Assembly: GCF_000090795.2 (NCBI RefSeq)
Contig: NW_003546353.1
Span: 62,721-126,720 of the forward strand
Source: Amphimedon queenslandica
Lineage: Eukaryota > Porifera > Demospongiae > Haplosclerida > Niphatidae
Direction: 5' to 3'
Length of the DNA stretch: 64,000 nt
Made by a program: the position numbers and the translations under genes. Numbering within the stretch: the stretch's first letter is position 1; every line of letters starts with the position of its first letter. The notes under the pieces are model-generated. The model had not been told where the DNA came from. It saw nothing but the letters and a program-made list of their open reading frames with translations, and did not search any database. Positions 56,448 through 64,000 of this stretch are shown here, piece by piece.

Positions 56448-57494
56448 TACCTTCAATCTCTCCAGGTGCTCCTGCATTGGATGAAGCTGTTTCTCCGAGT
56501 GTGACTTCATATGTAGCCACATTTCCTCAATCTTTACTTGCTCCATATGGCTCTGCTCTACTGTGTATTCCAGTGACAATAAATCAATGCAACTCAGTCA
56601 ATAGGTGTCACTTACTTCCTAAATATTGTAATACTTTATTCTCAGGAAACTGGGGCAGCACTGGACTAGCTGGACCACTGCCTTCATTGATGGAGTGCAC
56701 ATCATGAGGTATTCTTATATAAGAAGATGTCAATGGTGTCTTTGACCTCCTGCTAACTGGAGCAGCTGTGCTTCTTCTCTTTGCTTCCATAGGCTCCTGT
56801 CCTGTGGTATCATTTTTAATGTGAGTATCAGTGAGTTGGATCATTGGAGCTGATACTGAGGGCTTTAGTCTTTTTGTTACTGATGGAGCTTTATTAAAAG
56901 AGAGAGAGAGAGGGAGTAGATAAATTAGGAAAATGATCACAATAATATGTACATTTATAAGTGGACTTCTTTCTTCCTTTCAGCTCTAGTTCCACAGCTA
57001 ACTGCTCCATCTCCTCTTTCTACACTTACATTATACTATCATAATGGATTCTGTGCATACTTCTTTTTTCTTTTCCATTTTATAGCATCGTATTGCTTCA
57101 TTTTGTTCTTGTACTTTACTAATAAGTTGTCGCTGTAGTTCGACCTTCTCTCTCAGTTTAGCATGTCTTTCTTCTTTATCTTTTGCAACGATAGACTCCC
57201 AAGCTTTCAATATAGCATCAATATGCTGTAGAACAACAAGAACTGGTCATATATAGCATTTCTTGCAACAAAATACTCCAACTTAGCATACCATAATTAC
57301 TATTATAATAATGTCAATGAACAGTTAGTTACCTTTCTATGTTTTTCTTTCTCTGCTCCAGTGGTTCTTCCTTGATTTTCCTCATTGCCCCATTTCGTTC
57401 CTCCTCTTGAGTCTATGAGCCTCCTCCTCTCCTCAGTCCCTCCATTGCTCCCCGTCCTAACTCTATAAGGTACTTCTATACAGGCTGCAGTCAT
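55630..57494 (-). CDS. Coiled-coil, basic serine-rich protein, unrecognised
   Basis: Seven exons (55630-56256, 56308-56385, 56451-56560, 56616-56888, 56953-57019, 57061-57225, 57333-57494) give 493 residues. Exon 2 is a long predicted coiled coil (HIDAILKAWESIVAKDKEER, AKLREKVELQRQLISKVQEQ) that continues in exon 3 (EEMEQLAVELELKGRKK). Exon 5 is also helical (EQSHMEQVKIEEMWLHMKSH). The remainder is basic and Ser/Thr/Pro-rich with a conserved-looking end (PSQWEPLSLAALREANGVLK). No signal peptide or membrane segment. The pattern resembles centrosomal or ciliary scaffold proteins, but that is only a resemblance. Intron 2 (57020-57060) is 41 bp, the shortest ordinary intron I find here. Divergent from UNC79, 165 bp apart. 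Confidence 0.6.
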
Positions 57495-57659
57495 TGAGAA
57501 GTACCCAAAGTGATAACGTTGCCTAGCAACATGTAACCACGCCTATCAAAGATGTACGGATAACAAAAACGGAAGTTTACGAAAACCACGTGTTCTCACC
57601 CACGTGACAAAACGTGGCTAGGAATGTATATTAAGGTTATAATTAACTTTAATATCAAA
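57495..57659. promoter_or_regulatory. Shared upstream region, coiled-coil gene / UNC79
   Basis: 165 bp between divergent ATGs. It holds GTTGCCTAGCAAC at about 57520-57532, an excellent X-box-like (RFX) palindrome, and two CACGTG words (57587, 57601). An X-box here would support a ciliary role for the coiled-coil gene. Confidence 0.55.
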
Positions 57660-59145
57660 ATGGCTGGGGATCATCGCTTGATGTCATTGACGGAATATCC
57701 TCCAGAGGCCCTGGACCAGTGGATACACGAGATAAAGGACGTGTCACGTAAGAGAATCACCTCCAATAGACTACTGAATACCTTTATTAACCTCATCCAA
57801 TGTCTTTACTAAATATTGTACACTTCTCTCTTTCTCTCTCTCCTCAGATAATGAGCTTAAGATCAAAATGAGTCAAAAGTCAGTGAATGGTGAACACTTC
57901 ACTCCGATACTTAGAAAGATACACAACATACTACAACAGTGAGGAACAACCTGATGACATAGTGTGATCCTGTATTGCGAGATTTGATTGATTTTGATCT
58001 CTTGATTTGATTTGATTCTAATCTCTTGAGTATGATTCTGATTCCTTCCTTAGGTTAGCAATAAGAGAGTGGTACTATCAAACTGGGCATGAGCTAACGC
58101 TTGAATCTGACAAAGAGGAGAGACTTCAGTTGGCGCTACGTCACCTCACCACTGAGACTGTACCAGCTGTCATTATGCACCTCAGTAATATATCAATGAA
58201 CATTGAAGGTACTTCATAATGTACATCATTTAAAAGAACATATGTATGGACTGATATCTCTCTCTAGAGATGAGCAAGGTTCTTCTCGATGTTATTTGTT
58301 ACTTGATGTCTTTGGATCCTTCTTGTCCTCTCTCTTACCCAGTAATGTTTGCTTCTTGTCTTTTGTATGTTGATAGCTCCGGCTGGACCTCAGGGACCGA
58401 CCTCATCATTAATCACCTTTGCTACTATGCTTTGCCCATGAGTATTTGTAAGTCCATGTCTGCTGTATGTTCATGATGTCTTTATTGTTCTCGTTAGTGT
58501 ATTCCGATAAGCTTAAGGGTAGATCTGACCTCTTGAGTATGTCCGCTACTCTAATGCTAGTGTTTGATAACCAGTCATGTGACCTGAGGCACCACATGTT
58601 AATAATGACGGTATTCATGATGATTAAACTTAACGTTTGCACAGTAAATGAACACATTTTAAATATTATTTTATTATTTATTTCACAGGATTTGTTATCA
58701 GTTATAGCATATGGTACCCCCCGAGCTCGTTCCAATGCTCTTAGATTGTTACTCCATTATTGGCCACTTGCTTCATCACAACACTTCACGTATAACGACC
58801 CCTTCAGCAACCTTGGTATGGGGCCCCCTGGGGACTGAATATTAGTTTTATTATTTATTTCTTATTTAGAAATACCGTGTCCTGATTGTGAAGCTACAAG
58901 GTGCAGTAATCCAGCTAGTTATGTGAGTTGAGGGGGCCCCCTTACTGATAATATTAACCCCTGGGTCCTTTATTACATGTGTTATTGTACAGTTATGTCT
59001 GGAGGGTTCCTGTACTACACAGTTCAGCAAGTTGCACAGTAAAGACGGGAACAAGAAGCTCTTCTCATTATTATGCTCTGAATGTGACAGTGTCTTTCAC
59101 AGGTGGATATTACTGTACATGTACAGTATTTTATTATTATTGTTA

Positions 59146-59204
<59 letters not shown>

Positions 59205-60268
59205 TGTCTTTTTGTAGAAATATTTCTGATAAGCACAAAAGACTCAAACTAGCCCAGCCTTTGCGTAATTAATGAGTGGGCGTGGCTGATTAATTTTAAT
59301 AATATTTTTAGGTGACGTGAAGCCGAATTGTGAGTTGCGTAGAGAGTGCGTGAGCAGTGAGGGGGAGGGGTCTTCTAAAAGTGCCACTGTCACTTGTTTT
59401 GGTGAGACGTGTACGGCAATTCAAAATGGCCACCCCATCAGACTCTGTAATGATTGCCACCAGGAGCAACACAAGGGGATCACTCAATCTGATCTTCATA
59501 TTTATCAGGGTTTGTGGGCGGGGCTTGCACCTATTTATTAATTAATTGTTTTTAGTTGGTCCTCAAAATCCGTGGACTTGTCAAGACATGGCAGCTGCTT
59601 CTGCTCTTCTTGAAGCAATCGGAAAGTAATTTGGATATTAGTATATTATTAGGTTATTATCAGTATATTATTGGTATATTATTAGGTTATTACAGACCCC
59701 TCCTGGTCATTCCAATACACGTAAGGACAGTCAGAGGCGGAACTCGTCCTACAGCAGTGGCCCTGCCCCTCGTTACTCTCTAAAGGTGGACGGAGGGAGG
59801 GAAGGTATTCTGATGCTTAAGCAGTATTGTGTTCTTGTAGGACCAGTCAAACAGGTTTGTCTAACCAGATACATGTACCTCATTTTGAACCATTACATGT
59901 ATGTACATGTTCAATGGCCACAAATTTGCCAACTTGAAATGAATGATGGGAAGTGTTTCTTTGTGTAGGGGAGGGAGAAGGAATGGCTGGAACACCTCAT
60001 CGCTCTCTTGCTGGAGTGGCTGAGACTGTTCAATGAGCTGGTACAGAATATCATGAGGGACTTCTCTGATGATTTTAATGGATCTTTCATGCAGTTTCTT
60101 TCATCTGGTCACAAATGTAATAATAATAATTATTATAACGATAATAATAATAATAATAATAATAAATTTTAAATTTGTATTCTCTTTCTGTAGCATCTGA
60201 ACATATTTGTTCTAATCAACGTGAACTTTATTGTTTGATAATTGATGTAAGTCGCTATTATTATTGTT

Positions 60269-60300
<32 letters not shown>

Positions 60301-63300
60301 TAGAATGCTATCCCATGGTTAAAGTCAGTATGTGATACAGGTAACACCAGTTGCATAGCAACCCCTCTATTACCTCATCTCAGTGGACACGTACAAGTAA
60401 TGGAATCCATTAATCAATAAATCAATTAATTAGTTAATTAATTATTCATAGGTGGGTGAAATGTGGAGTTATTCTACTGATCCGATACTCAGACACAAGA
60501 GAACCTTGTCAATATTAACGCTGATAGTGAAGAGCTCCCTCCTGCCCCCTGAAGCTATGGATCAGGTACTCTCTTTAATATTGGCCCCCTGGGGTCTGTT
60601 TTTGAATGCAGTATCCCAATAGTTCCATTGTCACAAAATCCGTAACACTTTATAATATCTGGTTAATGATCAACATTATTCTTGTTATGATTGTTATTTT
60701 TAAGCAAGACTATGGTTTGTTTGTTAATCTTCCTTTTACAAGTTCACAGCATTATTTTATGTAGCAATGATCATAATCTTGTACTGGTCCAGTCTGGTTG
60801 TAATGGATTAGTTAATGATAGAATTATTAATTGAGTTGTGAACTAGACCAAATCTTGTTTTGGTTTGTTAATTCACTGTACAACTGTGGGAGTGCTATTT
60901 TATCAATTAATGAATATTAATTCCTGCAATTGTTTCCAGCTATACAGTATACATGTATTTGTTTATTTGTTTGTTTATTTGTTTGTTTGTTTATTTATTT
61001 ATTTGTTTATTTGTTTGTTTGTTTGTTTATTTATTTTAGTTGTATAATGAGGTGATGCCTCAGTGGATGGATCTGTTGGTAGAGTTGAGATCTTCTCCCG
61101 GGGAAATGGACAAACTCAAGGATCTCTTCCAGTTAGTTACTCTTAAACCTATCACCTCATTCTTGCCCCTCCCCTGCCACGCCCCTTCCTCTTATAGCAC
61201 ACTCTTCCCAACTGATCTGGTTCACGATATTCGTATCAAAAGATTTGAGTTCATTCGAGAGTTGTTCTCCCAACGAAGCTCAAAATCAAAGCAAAGAGCA
61301 CTTCACTGGCTTCAGGTAAGCATGTGCTGTTGAGCCACACCCAGTGACCACACCCACCCACCCCAGGACCTATCCCGTCTCTCAGTGATTGTACCCTATA
61401 CCTCTCACATATTTGAGGGAGCCATGCAACATCGGAGGTTCCGCAGACAAGGGTCCATGGACGCTGGAGGAGGACAGGATGAAGGCCAAGAGGAAGAGGA
61501 GGAAAGTATTTTCATGAAACCTTCAATTAGAAAGTACGATATTGATCAACATACAGCTGGTAGTTTAGGAGGAGAAAAGGTTGATGATTTTTTTGTGTAG
61601 CCATTCTGCTAAAATAAAACCGGCCATTTTGAACCATTATGTGGACACATACAAATTCACCAAATTGAAACCTGCCAATTCCAAATTTCTCTCTTCTAAA
61701 TTACCAGCTGTCACTGACGATAAATACATGTACATGTACATTCACTCAGGGAAAGCACTGGGAGTATCAGTGGATACGAGTCTGAATCAGGTCTAGTGTC
61801 ACAAACCTCAATGGAAGGAACAGACACTCTCCAGGTCATAGTCCAGATGAACAATACACTCCCTAGGTACATACTGATGCTGGATATCTGGTGCTCTCAG
61901 GTTGGTACTGGAATGGAAGTATGAGTATGGAATCATGACGAGCTGTACAGGCATCAGCTATTATTATGTTTATTATTATTATCGTTATTGTTGTTATTGT
62001 TGTTAATAGATGGTGCTAGATAGAAGCAGTTTAAGTTATGAGGTGTTACAGAAGTATTTGGTCTTTATGTTGGAGACTGATTGGAAGACAGATCATTCAC
62101 TACATGACCACCACACCACCACAACTAACACCTGTATATTCTGTCAGGTAGGCTAGCGGCCACACTCCACTGTCTGTTATATCCCAATATGTAGGCCATA
62201 TCCCTCTGGTTTAGTCTTTCTCTCAGGATCATCAAGGACTACATTAATGAGGAGGAGGAGAGAGATGATGTCCCTGACGGGTGTAGTACCCCCGTCCTCC
62301 CTAAAAGAGGGCGTGTCTCTATAAAGTTTGCTATTCCGACTCTTAAACGGAAACACACCCAGCCTGATCTAGGCTCCACAAGTTCAGCTGCTCAAGATGA
62401 TTATGACGACCAGTGGGGGGAGGGAGGGGCTGGGTTTGAGCCTCCTAACAGGAAGAAAGGGTCAATATTCTCTAAGAGCAGTGCTGACACAGCAAATACT
62501 GAACCACTTGAGGAGGAGGTTAATAAACCGTCCCCTCCCACTTTTATGCACCGTGACCGACGCCCACCTATAATGACTCGTTACTCTGTTTCTGAGTTTG
62601 AGCTGTTGTCTTCAGTAGCTTCTACTCCTACTGGGGGCGGGGCTGCCACTCCCACGGGACATACCTCTTCTAAACAACCTGAGGTTACCTCAAATTTATA
62701 TAAAATATTTAAGTTATCAGTAAAGGTACGTGTACATTTGCCATGTGTATATACCTTTAGTTGTGTTTGTATTTATTAGAAATTGAATAATTCTTATCAT
62801 CCTGACACCATATTGCAAATAATTCATAATATTCATTTACTGGTGACTAGGGGGCATGTCCTCAATGGAGGAGATGGTGTGTTGAGTGTAGTTGAGGATT
62901 CACAGCATTTAGTGGAAAGGTTAGAGGACCACGCTACAGATTCATATACATGGTCTTATGGTCTGTAGAAAGTTTGAGCTGATTCCAATCAAAATTGGAT
63001 TTTATACGAATTTCTTAAGTTACTCAAAAATGACTTCTTTATCCTCTAGTACACGTACATGTTCATGATAGTGTATTGCTCCATTAGGTTGTGGAGGATC
63101 ATGGAGTGTGAAGTGTCTTATGTCCATCAGCATTGTGTTGACCTGTTGCTAGCTGTTCAAGATGGACTCTTCTCTATTGATGGGGCAGTCAATTCCGTTC
63201 AATCTTGCTACTTATGGAGGCTCCTTCACGATGGGCTCTCCAACAAGAAGTGGACTATATTATTCAAAACAGGTAGAGCTGTACTGGTACGCATCACAAG

Positions 63301-64000
63301 TTAATGTTATTTCCTGCAGCTGATAAGCTCACGATGATGCTTCAGTATATCTCAAGACATGAAGTCCCTGTCTACATATTAAAACTTCAGCCCCACACGG
63401 AACTGATTCTTGGGTACGGGTTCTGTAAGATGATACGACTGGTTCAAGACAAAGACACTAGAGTATCCACCAGGGTCCAGTACTGTCTTAATAATATGAA
63501 GCAAAGAGCGTTTGAGGTGGGTGTGGTTGCATGACCCCTCCCAGTGGGTGTGGTCATTAATTAACATTAATTAGGTTGTCCGTGGGTTTATGTTGACGTT
63601 ATTCACAAAGTGTCCAATATACAGAGGACTCGTCCTTCAGAGCCTCTCCTTACTTAAGAACTCTGTGACTTCGTTTCCTTTCCTTTCGATTGAGTTCTTT
63701 TTTAAATTATTGAAAGAAGAGAATCCAAATATGGAAGAACTGCTACCACAACATTCACAAGTATCATTAATTAATTATTATTTAATTAATTATTATTTAA
63801 TTAATTAATTATCATGTTTAGTTTTCGAAGAAGGTTTCTGATGCCAGTGTTTTAAGTGGGAGTGGCCGTGGGCCCCGCCCCAGTACTGCCTCATCAGCTT
63901 TCAGTGCCCCTGGTTACGATGAGGAGGACAATAACAACACTAATAACACTAGCACTGATACTGCCCAGCTCCACTGTGATACACTGTCCCTCCTTTTAGA
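57660..64000 (+). CDS. UNC79: UNC79 homologue (5' part, runs off the window)
   Basis: Twenty-seven exons so far: 57660-57747, 57848-57938, 58054-58208, 58268-58447, 58498-58610, 58689-58815, 58870-58922, 58993-59102, 59218-59274, 59312-59509, 59556-59625, 59686-59854, 59969-60116, 60194-60246, 60304-60396, 60452-60565, 61040-61315, 61367-61533, 61601-61729, 61750-61900, 62010-62147, 62195-62725, 62780-62919, 63088-63272, 63320-63516, 63575-63760, 63822-beyond 64000. UNC79 is the large HEAT-repeat-like partner of UNC80 in the NALCN sodium-leak channel complex. Matching blocks in order: DLLSVIAYGTPRARSN then HYWPLAS, the Cys-rich VTCFGETC / GHPIRLCNDCHQEQH, VMPQWMDLLVELRSS, LPRYILMLDIWCSQM, and LWRIMECEVSYVHQ then KKWTILFKT. 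The N-terminal exons are less conserved. Joining exons 19 and 20 requires a 20-nt intron. Introns carry microsatellites and one B-repeat fragment (62935-63035). Confidence 0.88.
59134..59203 (+). repeat. (TTA)n microsatellite in UNC79 intron 8
   Basis: About 22 TTA triplets. Further short TAA/TTA runs lie in introns at 60119-60168 and 60262-60295. Confidence 0.9.
60566..61039 (+). other. UNC79 intron 16 with (TTTG/TTTA)n tract
   Basis: 474-bp intron, the longest in this part of UNC79. A tetranucleotide tract (TTTGTTTATTTG variants) occupies 60957-61037, directly before the acceptor, and acts as the polypyrimidine-rich run. No coding exon seen. Confidence 0.7.
62935..63035 (-). repeat. Interspersed repeat core in UNC79 intron 23
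   Basis: ATTCATATACATGGTCTTAT, GTAGAAAGTTTGAGCTGATT and CCAATCAAAATTGGATTTTA match the shared core of the A/B repeat family. Confidence 0.75.

Noticed and set aside
62920-62950. Repeat-derived splice donor (ACATG|GTCTTA) extending UNC79 exon 23
   Set aside because: An earlier donor in the same phase (GAAAG|GTTAGA at 62919) gives VERLWRIMECEV, which fits the UNC79 family better, leaving the repeat in the intron.

Overview
This window is animal nuclear DNA and most likely comes from a demosponge; the gene content and architecture fit Amphimedon queenslandica, although the species call is inference. The support is: AT-rich sequence, genes about 1-6 kb long with many tiny GT-AG introns (41-60 bp is common), start codons of divergent neighbours often under 200 bp apart, clear metazoan orthologues, and expanded families of sponge-type extracellular domains (CUB, IgGFc-binding, Calx-beta). 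I rebuilt exons by hand from splice sites and reading-frame phase, checked against protein families I know. Unless stated otherwise, exon lists keep an open frame across all junctions.

Layout. 1-6.8 kb: secreted proteins on the minus strand (a partial signal-peptide exon, an Ig/FN3 protein, and two tandem CUB paralogues). 7.3-12.4 kb: NOPCHAP1 and DENND6, head to head. 12.6-20.9 kb: a GPI-anchored alpha-carbonic anhydrase, a GoLoco-motif protein, a repeat and LINE-remnant island, and a CTTNBP2-like ankyrin protein. 21-30.7 kb: housekeeping genes in alternating orientation (a small acidic protein, a Ser/Arg-rich protein, GTF3C6, mitochondrial creatine kinase, RRAGC/D, a small unknown). 30.8-47.3 kb: three type I membrane receptors with IgGFc-binding ectodomains. 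The second and third carry Calx-beta domains. They are interrupted by SUCLG2, a multi-pass membrane protein and NME7, and a GH172/DUF2961-type secreted enzyme sits immediately before the second receptor. 47.9-57.5 kb: PQBP1, a secreted clan GH-A-like glycosidase and a coiled-coil protein. 57.7-64 kb: the 5' part of UNC79, running off the right edge.

The housekeeping genes act independently: snoRNP assembly, endosomal trafficking, Pol III transcription, phosphagen and TCA energy metabolism, mTORC1 nutrient sensing, and splicing. The secreted and receptor genes together look like a cell-surface recognition and glycan-processing neighbourhood. A family of about 178-185 bp tandem repeats (two subfamilies with a shared core) fills introns and intergenic gaps. 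The most unusual signals are two reading frames that only stay open if introns of 20 nt and 27 nt are removed, a GH172-like enzyme gene inside the receptor cluster, and a sharply bounded near-identical block shared by the CUB paralogues. There is one 877-bp assembly gap (42434-43310), inside the second receptor gene.
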